DNA of 64,000 nucleotides from contig CASFPE010000027.1 in the NCBI GenBank assembly GCA_949296575.1, positions 19,054-83,053 of the forward strand, read 5' to 3'. Positions 18,014 through 25,803 of this stretch are shown piece by piece (the stretch's first letter is position 1; the number at the start of each line of letters is the position of its first letter). This DNA comes from an uncultured Bacteroides sp. GTDB lineage: Bacteria > Bacteroidota > Bacteroidia > Bacteroidales > Bacteroidaceae. The notes beneath the pieces were generated by a model, which saw only the letters and a list, made by a program, of their open reading frames with translations, searched no databases and had not been told where the DNA came from. The position numbers and the translations under genes were made by a program.

Positions 18014-19308
18014 AAAAGACGGCAACCAACAAAAACGTGTACGAACTGGCGCAAGAAAGGCTGGCGTTCATCTTCAAAGAGTTCGACAACATCTATGTTT
18101 CTTTCTCCGGCGGGAAAGACAGCGGGGTGCTGCTCAACCTGTGCCTCGACTTCATGCGAAAGAACAACATCACGCGGAAACTCGGCGTGTACCACATGGA
18201 CTACGAGGCCCAGTACCAAATGACGACGGAATATGTGGACCGCACTTTTGAAAAGAACAAAGACCTGATTGAAGTGTACCGCGTATGCGTCCCCTTCCGC
18301 GTGCCTACCTGCGCCTCCATGTACCAGGAATATTGGCGGCCATGGGACGAAGCATCGCGCAACATCTGGGTGCGCGAACGCCCGTTGGACTGCTGGGTAA
18401 AAGAAGATTTCAGCTTTTACAATGAACAAATGTGGGATTATGAATTCCAAGTGGAGTTCGCGCAATGGCTGCACAAGAAGAAAGACGCCACGCGCACTTG
18501 CTGCCTTGTCGGCATACGCACGCAAGAAAGCTTCAACCGCTGGCGCACCATTTACAGCCCGAACCGCTACAACACCTACCACCGCCTGACGTGGACCCAC
18601 CACATATGGCCGGACGTTTACAATGCATATCCCATCTATGACTGGAAGACCACCGACATTTGGGTGGCCAACGGGAAGTTCAAATGGGATTACAACAAGC
18701 TCTACGACTTGTATTACCTGGCAGGAGTCCCCATTGAGAAACAACGCGTGGCCAGCCCGTTCATCTCTGCTGCCCAAGAAACGCTGAAACTGTACAAAGC
18801 CATCGACCCCCAGACATGGGCAAAGATGGTGGGACGCGTCAATGGCGTCAACTTCGCAGGCATTTATGGAGGCACCAAAGCCATGGGATGGCAAAGCATC
18901 AAATTGCCTCCCGGATACACTTGGAAGAAATACATGTATTTCCTTTTAGACACGCTGCCCGAAGAAACCCGGAAAAGATATCTGGAAAAACTGGCTGTAA
19001 GCATCGACTTCTGGAAGACAAAAGGCGGGTGCCTTTCAAAAGAAACCATCGAAAAGCTGCGCGAGGCCGGAGTGGATTTCCACGTTGAACACACCACCAA
19101 TTACAAGACGGACAAAAAGCCGGTCAAGATGGATTACCTGGACGACATCAACATTCCGGAATTCCGGGAGATACCGACCTACAAAAGAATGTGCATCTGC
19201 ATCATGAAGAACGACCATGCATGCAAGTACATGGGCTTTGCATTGACCAAGTCCGAGAGAGAGAGAAGGAAACGAATCATTGAAAAATACAAGCATATAT
19301 TCACATGA
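18010..19308 (+). CDS. ibrA: IbrA-like phosphoadenosine phosphosulfate reductase family protein (DUF3440)
   Basis: This 432-residue protein has a PP-loop ATP pyrophosphatase motif SGGKDS at residues 33-38, as in PAPS reductases. It lacks the length and layout of assimilatory CysH and carries the long C-terminal part typical of DUF3440 (CICIMKNDHACKYMGFA near the end). I chose ATG 18010, not the in-frame ATG at 17977, because it makes the ATGA overlap with the upstream gene. It also overlaps the following ParB-like gene by ATGA (19305-19308). In E. coli the equivalent pair IbrA/IbrB was described as co-activators of prophage-encoded eib genes, but the biochemistry is unknown. The PP-loop suggests nucleotide activation or sulfur transfer to a nucleic acid. 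Confidence 0.82.
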   Translation: MKKTATNKNVYELAQERLAFIFKEFDNIYVSFSGGKDSGVLLNLCLDFMRKNNITRKLGVYHMDYEAQYQMTTEYVDRTFEKNKDLIEVYRVCVPFRVPTCASMYQEYWRPWDEASRNIWVRERPLDCWVKEDFSFYNEQMWDYEFQVEFAQWLHKKKDATRTCCLVGIRTQESFNRWRTIYSPNRYNTYHRLTWTHHIWPDVYNAYPIYDWKTTDIWVANGKFKWDYNKLYDLYYLAGVPIEKQRVASPFISAAQETLKLYKAIDPQTWAKMVGRVNGVNFAGIYGGTKAMGWQSIKLPPGYTWKKYMYFLLDTLPEETRKRYLEKLAVSIDFWKTKGGCLSKETIEKLREAGVDFHVEHTTNYKTDKKPVKMDYLDDINIPEFREIPTYKRMCICIMKNDHACKYMGFALTKSERERRKRIIEKYKHIFT

Positions 19309-19835
19309 GGGAAATAAAAGAATTCAAAAGCCCTGTGTACGACGTCATCGCAGTGCCTGTGGAGAAAGTAAGAGCCAACAGCTATAACCCCAACCATGTG
19401 GCGCCGCCGGAAATGAAACTGCTGGAACTTTCCATTTGGGAGGACGGCTACACCATGCCTTGCGTGTGCTATTACATCAAGGATGAAGACGTGTATGAAA
19501 TCGTGGACGGGTTCCACAGGTTCTTGGTTTTAAAAAATTCAAAAAGGATTTACGACCGCGAGAAAGGGCTCCTGCCCGTTGTTGTCATCAACAAAGACAT
19601 CTCCAACCGCATGGCTTCCACCATCCGCCACAACCGCGCAAGAGGCGTACACAGCATTGACCTGATGTGCGACATCGTGGCTGAACTGACCAAATCCGGC
19701 ATGTCGGACGCATGGATCATGAAAAACATCGGGATGGACCGCGACGAGCTGCTGCGCTTGAAGCAAATATCCGGGCTTGCCGAACTTTTCGCCGACAAGG
19801 ACTTCAGCATCCCTGAAGCGAATTTGTTCAAATAA
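19305..19835 (+). CDS. ibrB: IbrB-like ParB/sulfiredoxin-domain protein
   Basis: This 176-residue protein has the ParB/Srx fold signatures VDGFHRF (67-73) and STIRHNRARG (105-114), followed by a helical region resembling a DNA-binding HTH (MSDAWIMKNIGMDRDELLRLKQ). ParB-fold domains bind and hydrolyse nucleotides (CTP in ParB, ATP in Srx). Together with the preceding PP-loop protein it forms an IbrA/IbrB pair, translationally coupled through ATGA. It is too short to be a chromosome-partitioning ParB and lies away from any parA. The role of the pair is unresolved; gene regulation or nucleic-acid modification are the main options. Confidence 0.82.
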   Translation: MREIKEFKSPVYDVIAVPVEKVRANSYNPNHVAPPEMKLLELSIWEDGYTMPCVCYYIKDEDVYEIVDGFHRFLVLKNSKRIYDREKGLLPVVVINKDISNRMASTIRHNRARGVHSIDLMCDIVAELTKSGMSDAWIMKNIGMDRDELLRLKQISGLAELFADKDFSIPEANLFK

Positions 19836-19857
19836 AACCGCCGCACGCCGCATTTTA

Positions 19858-19889
19858 TTTGCGTATCCTTTCCAAATAAACTATTTTTG
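19858..19889 (+). promoter_or_regulatory. Complete Bacteroidota promoter
   Basis: TTTG (19858-19861), a 20-base spacer and TATTTTTG (19882-19889) match the consensus for the primary Bacteroidota sigma factor. The predicted start of transcription lies only a few bases before the ATG at 19904/19910, so the leader is very short. Confidence 0.75.
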
Positions 19890-19903
19890 CCGCCATTAAA
19901 CAG

Positions 19904-20785
19904 ATGAGCATGGAAAAGAAAAAAAACTTCATCACCGCCTCTATCGCCATACTGGCCATCGCGGTGGTTGCCATCACCTTCCTGCTGGTGCGCGAGCGGC
20001 AAGCGAAAAACGACATGGCCCTGCTGTTCGAATTGGAGAAAGAAGAAATGGAAAACGAATACACGCGTTTTGCCAACCAATACGACGAACTGCAATACCA
20101 AATATCCAACGACTCCCTCATCAAGGTGCTGGAAAACGAGAAACTCAAGACACAACGCCTGCTGGAAGAACTGCGCTCCGTGAAAACAACCAACGCGCGC
20201 GAAATCATGAGGCTGAAAAAGGAACTGGCCACCGTGCGTTCCGTACTGCGCACTTACGTCGTGCAAATCGATTCGCTCAACCGCCTCAACCAGGAACTGG
20301 CCGAGGAGAACAAGGCCGTCAAACGGAAATACAACGAAGCGACGCGGCAAATCAGCAGCCTTTCGGAAGAAACCAAGATGCTGAACGAGAAAGTGGAACT
20401 GGCTTCGCAATTAGACGCCACCCACATACAGACGCTGCCCATGAACAAAAGGGGAAAGAAAGCGCGGAGAGTGAAAGACGTGGTGAAATTCGCCATCAGC
20501 TTCACCATCAGCAAGAATATCAGCGCCGAAACCGGGGAGAAAGACATCTACCTGCGGATTACCAAACCCGACAACAGCGTGCTGGCCAAAAGCAACGCCC
20601 ACACATTCCCCTACGAGAACAAAGAACTGGCCTACTCCATCAAAAAGAACATTGAATACACCGGCGAAGAACAGGAGGTCACCGCATACTGGGATGTGGA
20701 AGAATACCTGTATGCCGGCGAATACCGGGTGGACATATTCGCCGACGGCATCCTCATCGGCACCAGCCATTTCACGTTGAATTAA
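19904..20785 (+). CDS. Membrane-anchored coiled-coil protein, conserved hypothetical
   Basis: This protein has 293 residues, or 291 if translation begins at the second ATG (19910). An N-terminal transmembrane helix (ASIAILAIAVVAITFLLV) is followed by a long coiled coil, residues about 35-170, rich in Glu, Lys and Leu heptads (LEKEEMENEY, LENEKLKTQRLLEELR). A C-terminal globular beta domain of about 110 residues starts near VKFAISFTISKN. The coiled coil and globular domain should lie in the periplasm. It has its own promoter and precedes yicC by 25 bases, so it may be cotranscribed with yicC-gmk-nadD. The function is unknown to me; the layout suggests a scaffold at the cell envelope. Confidence 0.75.
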   Translation: MSMEKKKNFITASIAILAIAVVAITFLLVRERQAKNDMALLFELEKEEMENEYTRFANQYDELQYQISNDSLIKVLENEKLKTQRLLEELRSVKTTNAREIMRLKKELATVRSVLRTYVVQIDSLNRLNQELAEENKAVKRKYNEATRQISSLSEETKMLNEKVELASQLDATHIQTLPMNKRGKKARRVKDVVKFAISFTISKNISAETGEKDIYLRITKPDNSVLAKSNAHTFPYENKELAYSIKKNIEYTGEEQEVTAYWDVEEYLYAGEYRVDIFADGILIGTSHFTLN

Positions 20786-20810
20786 CCCGAACATCAAAAA
20801 AAGCTCCATT

Positions 20811-21686
20811 ATGATACAGTCCATGACAGGATACGGCAAGGCCACCGCCACATTTGCCGGCAAAAAAATAACCATCGAGATAAAGTCGCTCAACAGCAAG
20901 GCTATGGACCTTTCCACCCGCATCGCCCCTGCATACCGGGAAAAGGAAATAGAAATCAGGAACATCATCGCCAAGGCCCTGGAGCGCGGAAAGGTGGATT
21001 GCAGCGTCTATGTGGAAAAAGACGCGGACGAGGCCGCAACCCCCATCAACGCCGCTCTGGTGGAAAACTACTACAACCAAATAAAAACCATCGCAGAGAC
21101 TTGCCACATCCCCCTGCCCGAAGACTGGTTTGCCACCCTGCTCCGCATGCCCGACGTGCTGACGAAGAATGAAACGCAGGAACTGGACGAGGAAGAATGG
21201 GCCGTAGTAAAGGAAACGCTCGAAGAAGCCTTGGAGCAACTGGCCGCTTTCCGCAGGCAAGAAGGGGAAGCGCTGGAGCGGAAATTCAACGAAAAGATAG
21301 GCAACATCGAACGCCTCTTGAAAAGCATCGAGCCTTATGAGCAGGAACGGGTGGGCAAAATCAGGGAACGCATCGTGGAATCGCTGAAGAAAATACCGGA
21401 AGCCGAATACGACAAGAACCGCCTGGAACAGGAACTGATTTACTACATCGAGAAGCTGGACATCAACGAAGAAAAGCAACGCCTGGCCAACCACCTGAAA
21501 TATTTCCGCGAAACCATGGCGCAAGGCAGCGGGCAGGGAAAGAAATTGGGGTTCATCGCGCAGGAAATGGGCCGCGAAATCAACACCACCGGGAGCAAAT
21601 CCAACCACGCAGAGATGCAAAACATCGTGGTGCAAATGAAAGACGAACTGGAGCAAATCAAGGAACAAGTGTTGAACGTAATGTAA
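20811..21686 (+). CDS. yicC: YicC-family endoribonuclease
   Basis: This 291-residue protein starts with the family hallmark MIQSMTGYGKA and ends with the conserved C-terminal block (REINTTGSKSNHAEMQNIVVQMKDELEQIKEQ, quoted here only as its key parts REINT, SKS and QIKEQ). YicC proteins are cytoplasmic endoribonucleases involved in RNA turnover. The length matches the family (about 290). The gene lies 12 bases upstream of gmk, a pairing seen across bacteria, and heads the yicC-gmk-nadD operon. Confidence 0.93.
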   Translation: MIQSMTGYGKATATFAGKKITIEIKSLNSKAMDLSTRIAPAYREKEIEIRNIIAKALERGKVDCSVYVEKDADEAATPINAALVENYYNQIKTIAETCHIPLPEDWFATLLRMPDVLTKNETQELDEEEWAVVKETLEEALEQLAAFRRQEGEALERKFNEKIGNIERLLKSIEPYEQERVGKIRERIVESLKKIPEAEYDKNRLEQELIYYIEKLDINEEKQRLANHLKYFRETMAQGSGQGKKLGFIAQEMGREINTTGSKSNHAEMQNIVVQMKDELEQIKEQVLNVM

Positions 21687-21698
21687 CAAAGAAACCGC

Positions 21699-22271
21699 AT
21701 GGCAGGCAAACTCATCATCTTCTCCGCGCCGTCAGGCTCCGGCAAGTCCACCATCATCCACTACCTGTTGGAGCAAAACCTCCGCCTGGCGTTCTCCATT
21801 TCCGCCACCAGCCGCCCGCCGCGAGGCAATGAACGGGACGGGGTGGACTATTATTTCCTCACGCCGGAAGCGTTCCGCGCACACATCGCCGCCAACGATT
21901 TCCTGGAATACGAGGAGGTTTACGAGGACCGTTTCTATGGAACGCTGAAAGCCCCCGTTGAACGCCAGCTGCAGGAAGGGACGAATGTGGTGTTCGACGT
22001 GGATGTAGTGGGCGGGTGCAACATAAAGAAATACTACGGCGACCGCGCCCTTTCCATCTTCATACAGCCACCCGGCATCGAAGAATTGCGGAAACGACTC
22101 GTGGGGCGCGGCACGGATTCGCCCGAAACCATCGAGAAACGGCTCGAAAAAGCCCGTTTTGAGTTAGGGTTCGCCGGGAAGTTCGACCGCATCATCATCA
22201 ACGACGACCTGGAAAAAGCCCAAGCCGAAGCCTTAAGCATCGTGCGCAACTTCATCCGCGATGGGAAGTAA
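21699..22271 (+). CDS. gmk: Guanylate kinase
   Basis: This 190-residue enzyme phosphorylates GMP to GDP with ATP. The P-loop is [10 protein letters not shown] near residue 8. The GMP-binding segment includes [19 protein letters not shown] near residues 34-52, and [10 protein letters not shown] forms the following core strand. The C-terminal lid and base-binding region contains [10 protein letters not shown]. The length is close to that of typical bacterial Gmk. Its last 11 bases overlap the start of nadD. Confidence 0.95.
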   Translation: MAGKLIIFSAPSGSGKSTIIHYLLEQNLRLAFSISATSRPPRGNERDGVDYYFLTPEAFRAHIAANDFLEYEEVYEDRFYGTLKAPVERQLQEGTNVVFDVDVVGGCNIKKYYGDRALSIFIQPPGIEELRKRLVGRGTDSPETIEKRLEKARFELGFAGKFDRIIINDDLEKAQAEALSIVRNFIRDGK

Positions 22272-22842
22272 GACCGGCATATTCGGCGGCTCGTTCAACC
22301 CCGTCCACATCGGCCACCTGGCTTTGGCCAATTACCTGTGCGAATACGAGGGAATAGACGAACTGTGGTTCATGGTCAGCCCCCAGAATCCATTCAAGAA
22401 AGACAGCCGCCTGCTGGACGACCACGCCCGCCTCGCCCTCGTGCGCGCCGCCATCCAAGGCTACCCCCGCTTCAAAGCCTCCGACTTCGAGTTCCGCCTC
22501 CCCCGTCCTTCCTACACCGTCCACACGTTGCAAGCCCTGCACGAAGCCTTCCCGCAACGCAGCTTCTGCCTCATCATGGGCACCGACAACTGGCTCCGTT
22601 TCCCCGAATGGAAAAGCCCGGAGCGCATCCTCGCCCTTTGCAGCATCCTTATCTACCCGCGCAAAGGCTTCCCCGTAAACGAAGCGGCACTGCCCGCCAA
22701 CGTGAGAATGAGCCATGCCGCCCCCCAGATGGAAATCAGTTCCACCTTCATCCGCGAAGCCATCCGCGAAGGAAAAGACGTCCGTTTCTTCCTGCCCGAA
22801 GCCATCCGCCACGAAGCCGTCCGCCTCTACGGAAAAGGATGA
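22261..22842 (+). CDS. nadD: Nicotinate-nucleotide adenylyltransferase
   Basis: This 193-residue enzyme of NAD synthesis joins nicotinate mononucleotide and ATP to deamido-NAD. Signatures are [16 protein letters not shown] near residue 8, the nucleotidyltransferase HIGH motif, and the C-terminal [10 protein letters not shown], equivalent to the ISSTxIR motif. The ATG at 22261 overlaps gmk by 11 bases and gives the conserved N-terminus [12 protein letters not shown]. It is the last gene of the yicC-gmk-nadD operon. Confidence 0.95.
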   Translation: MGSKTGIFGGSFNPVHIGHLALANYLCEYEGIDELWFMVSPQNPFKKDSRLLDDHARLALVRAAIQGYPRFKASDFEFRLPRPSYTVHTLQALHEAFPQRSFCLIMGTDNWLRFPEWKSPERILALCSILIYPRKGFPVNEAALPANVRMSHAAPQMEISSTFIREAIREGKDVRFFLPEAIRHEAVRLYGKG

Positions 22843-22959
22843 AGCACCAAATCCTCCCAAGGATTTTGCAAAAACATTGAAACATTTGAGGCAAAGCATA
22901 GAAACATTTTCCAGAAAATTCAAAAAGATTGCCGGACTTCATCATGAACCTTTCCATGC

Positions 22960-23020
22960 ACGATTAATAATCGTACACGTGTACGATTATTAATCGTCAC
23001 GGCGGAAGATTATTAATCGT
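22960..23020. repeat. Perfect 38-bp palindrome plus third copy, possible operator
   Basis: Positions 22960-22997 form a perfect inverted repeat centred on CACGTG: ACGATTAATAATCGT (22960-22974), TACACGTGT across the centre, and ACGATTATTAATCGT (22983-22997). A third unit AAGATTATTAATCGT is at 23006-23020. Each 15-base unit is itself nearly palindromic. The array lies about 245-305 bases upstream of the transketolase ATG and about 120 bases after nadD. It could be a multi-site operator or a transcriptional structure; there is no U-run directly after it. Confidence 0.7.
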
Positions 23021-23230
23021 GCCGGAATCACATGCAGAAAGATTCAGGAACCGGCCAATGAAATATCACGATTTTTCATTGCAAATCCACAACTTCATTC
23101 AAACGAAAACCGCCTGCCTGCGGCATCCGCCTGTTCCAAATACCGCTTGCGGAGCAATGCAAACATCAGTATTTGCAGATGTGAGAACTAAAAAAATGCC
23201 ACCATGCACAGGATATTCATACAATTCCAT

Positions 23231-23238
23231 TATCTTTG
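23231..23238 (+). promoter_or_regulatory. Bacteroidota -7 box for transketolase
   Basis: TATCTTTG followed by CA lies 26 bases upstream of ATG 23265. No TTTG occurs at the proper -33 spacing. Confidence 0.6.
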
Positions 23239-23264
23239 CACGAAACCATAAATCTTTTTCAAAC

Positions 23265-25283
23265 ATGAACGAAAACAAAGTGATGAACCGTGCTGCCGAC
23301 AACATACGCATCTTGGCAGCTTCTATGGTGGAAAAAGCTAAATCCGGACATCCGGGCGGCGCAATGGGTGGCGCCGACTTTATAAACGTGCTTTACTCGG
23401 AATTCCTGGAATACGACCCTGAAAATCCGGCATGGATTGCACGCGACCGTTTCTTCCTCGACCCGGGACACATGTCGCCCATGCTGTATTCCACATTGGC
23501 CCTCGCCGGCAAGTTCACCATGGACGAGCTGAAAGAATTCCGCCAATGGGGCAGCCCTACGCCAGGACACCCGGAAGTAAGCGTGGAAAGAGGCATAGAA
23601 AACACCTCAGGCCCGTTAGGACAGGGGCATGCTTACGCCGTCGGAGCAGCCATCGCTGCCAAATTCCTGCAAGCCCGTTTCGGGGAAGTGATGAACCACA
23701 CGATATATGCATTCATCTCTGACGGAGGAGTGCAGGAAGAAATATCACAAGGCGCCGGAAGGCTCGCCGGCCACTTGGGCTTGGACAACCTAATCATGTT
23801 CTACGACTCCAACGACATCCAGCTTTCCACAGCCACCAATGCCGTGACCAGCGAAGATGTAGCAAAAAAATATGAAGCTTGGAACTGGAAAGTAATCACC
23901 ATCAACGGGAACGACGTGGACCAAATACGCCAAGCCTTGAAGGAAGCCAAAGCTGAAAAGGAACGCCCGACTCTCATCATCGGAAAAACCATCATGGGGA
24001 AAGGCGCTATCACCGAAAACGGAGAGAACTTTGAACGCAAATGCTCCACACACGGGCAACCGCTAAGCGCAAGCGGCGCATCGTATGAAGCAACCATCAA
24101 ACATTTAGGCGGCAACCCTGCAGAACCCTTCCAAATATTCCCGGAAGTAAAAGAACTGTATGCGAAACGCGCCGCAGAACTGAAAGGAATCGTGGCACGC
24201 AAAAACGAAAGCAAAGCCAAATGGGCAAAAGAAAACCCGGAACTGGCAGCCAAGTTAGAATTGTTCTTCTCAGGGAAAGCCCCCGAAGTGGACTGGGACT
24301 CCATCCAACAAAAGCCGGACAATGCCACAAGAAACGCATCAGCCACTGTATTGGGCGCGTTGGCCGCACAAGTAGAAAACATGGTGGTGGCATCTGCCGA
24401 CCTCTCCAATTCTGACAAAACAGACGGGTTCCTCAAGAAAACACACGCTTTCACCAAAGGCGACTTCACCGGCGCTTTCCTGCAAGCCGGCGTTTCAGAA
24501 CTGACCATGGCCTGCGCATGCATTGGCATGTCGCTGCATGGAGGCGTCATCCCGGCATGTGCCACATTCTTCGTATTCTCCGATTACATGAAACCTGCTG
24601 TCCGCATGGCCTGCCTGATGGAACAACCTGTCAAATTCATCTGGAGCCACGATGCGTTCCGCGTGGGCGAAGACGGGCCTACCCATGAACCCGTGGAACA
24701 AGAAGCGCAAATCCGCCTGATGGAAAAACTGAAAAACCACAAAGGACATAACTCCATGCTGGTACTCCGTCCCGCCGATGCGGAAGAAACAACCGGCGCA
24801 TGGAGACTGGCAATGGAAAACACGCATACGCCAACCGCTTTGATCCTTTCGCGCCAGAACATAAAGAACCTGCCAGAAGGCAATGACTACAAAGCCATGG
24901 ACAAAGGGGCTTACATTGTGGCTGGTTCAGACGCAAACCCGGATGTCATACTTGTAGCCTCCGGCTCCGAAGTATCCACCTTGATTGCCGGTGCCGAACT
25001 TCTTCGGAAAGACAACATCAAGGTACGCATCGTATCCGCGCCTTCTGAAGGCCTGTTCCGCAGCCAAAGCAAAGAATACCAAGAATCCGTCATCCCGGCA
25101 GGTGCAAAAGTATTTGGCCTGACTGCCGGACTGCCCGTCACCTTGGAAGGCTTGGTTGGCGCCAACGGAAGGGTGTACGGCATGAAATCGTTCGGGTATT
25201 CAGCGCCCTACAAAGTATTGGACGAGAAGTTAGGCTTCACCGCCGAAAATGTTTACAAAGAAGTCAAAACGATGCTGGCATGA
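23265..25283 (+). CDS. tkt: Transketolase
   Basis: This 672-residue enzyme is thiamine-diphosphate dependent and moves two-carbon units between sugar phosphates in the pentose phosphate pathway. I start it at ATG 23265 (MNENKVMNRAADNIR) because the promoter box lies directly before it and the in-frame upstream sequence is unlike the family. Motifs include KSGHPGGAMGGADF near residue 26, GPLGQGHAYAVGAA for substrate and ThDP contact, the ThDP/Mg-binding EEISQGAG...DNLIMFYDSNDI, and SHDAFRVGEDGPTHEPVEQ in the pyrimidine-binding half. The length is normal. The stop overlaps rpiB in ATGA, so the two pentose-phosphate enzymes are coupled. Confidence 0.95.
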   Translation: MNENKVMNRAADNIRILAASMVEKAKSGHPGGAMGGADFINVLYSEFLEYDPENPAWIARDRFFLDPGHMSPMLYSTLALAGKFTMDELKEFRQWGSPTPGHPEVSVERGIENTSGPLGQGHAYAVGAAIAAKFLQARFGEVMNHTIYAFISDGGVQEEISQGAGRLAGHLGLDNLIMFYDSNDIQLSTATNAVTSEDVAKKYEAWNWKVITINGNDVDQIRQALKEAKAEKERPTLIIGKTIMGKGAITENGENFERKCSTHGQPLSASGASYEATIKHLGGNPAEPFQIFPEVKELYAKRAAELKGIVARKNESKAKWAKENPELAAKLELFFSGKAPEVDWDSIQQKPDNATRNASATVLGALAAQVENMVVASADLSNSDKTDGFLKKTHAFTKGDFTGAFLQAGVSELTMACACIGMSLHGGVIPACATFFVFSDYMKPAVRMACLMEQPVKFIWSHDAFRVGEDGPTHEPVEQEAQIRLMEKLKNHKGHNSMLVLRPADAEETTGAWRLAMENTHTPTALILSRQNIKNLPEGNDYKAMDKGAYIVAGSDANPDVILVASGSEVSTLIAGAELLRKDNIKVRIVSAPSEGLFRSQSKEYQESVIPAGAKVFGLTAGLPVTLEGLVGANGRVYGMKSFGYSAPYKVLDEKLGFTAENVYKEVKTMLA

Positions 25284-25717
25284 AAACAATAGGATTGGCA
25301 TGCGACCACGCAGGCTTCGCACTCATGACATTTGTCAAAGGCTGGCTGGAAAAGAAAGGATGGGCATACAAGGACTTTGGCACCCATTCTGCGGAAAGCG
25401 TGGACTATCCGGACTATGCCCACCCCTTGGCCCATGCCGTGGAAAACGGGGAGTGCCATCCGGGAATAGCCATCTGCGGAAGCGGGAACGGCATCAATAT
25501 GACGCTGAACAAGCACCAAGGCATACGTGCCGCGCTTTGCTGGACACCTGAAATTGCCCATCTGGCACGGCAGCACAATGATGCCAACGTGCTGGTCATG
25601 CCCGGAAGGTTCATCACAGAAGATATAGCAGCCGCCATCTTGGACGAGTTCTTCAGCACGGCATTCGAAGGCGGGCGCCACCAAAGGCGCATCGACAAAA
25701 TACCGGTAAGGCAATAA
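25280..25717 (+). CDS. rpiB: Ribose-5-phosphate isomerase B
   Basis: This 145-residue enzyme interconverts ribose 5-phosphate and ribulose 5-phosphate. It shows the LacA/RpiB family features CDHAGFALMTF near residue 8, the active-site region GICGSGNGINMTLNK-like (here IAICGSGNGINMTLNKH) near residue 65, and AALCWTPEIAHLARQHNDANVL. Its ATG overlaps the transketolase stop by 4 bases (ATGA). A strong terminator follows. Confidence 0.95.
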   Translation: MKTIGLACDHAGFALMTFVKGWLEKKGWAYKDFGTHSAESVDYPDYAHPLAHAVENGECHPGIAICGSGNGINMTLNKHQGIRAALCWTPEIAHLARQHNDANVLVMPGRFITEDIAAAILDEFFSTAFEGGRHQRRIDKIPVRQ

Positions 25718-25742
25718 GTCTGCATACCTTTAATAATGAAAC

Positions 25743-25769
25743 AGCCCGGCCTCAAATTGAGGCCGGGCT
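25743..25769 (+). terminator. Bidirectional hairpin terminator between rpiB and the LRR gene
   Basis: An 11-bp perfect stem (AGCCCGGCCTC with GAGGCCGGGCT) and 5-base loop is followed by GTTTCATT on the plus strand and preceded by T-poor sequence on the other. It sits between convergent genes. Confidence 0.8.
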
Positions 25770-25803
25770 GTTTCATTATATAAATATAACAACTTTCACC
25801 ATA

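Larger units (their letters stand above)
22843..23264. other. Intergenic region before transketolase with palindromic repeats
   Basis: This 422-base gap carries no convincing gene. An open frame starting at 23019 runs in phase into transketolase but lacks family resemblance before residue 83. The gap holds a 38-base perfect palindrome and a third half-copy (separate entry) and ends in a Bacteroidota -7 box. Confidence 0.6.

Noticed and set aside
23019..23264. Upstream extension of transketolase to ATG 23019
   Set aside because: The promoter box at 23231-23238 lies inside it, and the first 82 residues resemble nothing. The normal family start is at 23265.
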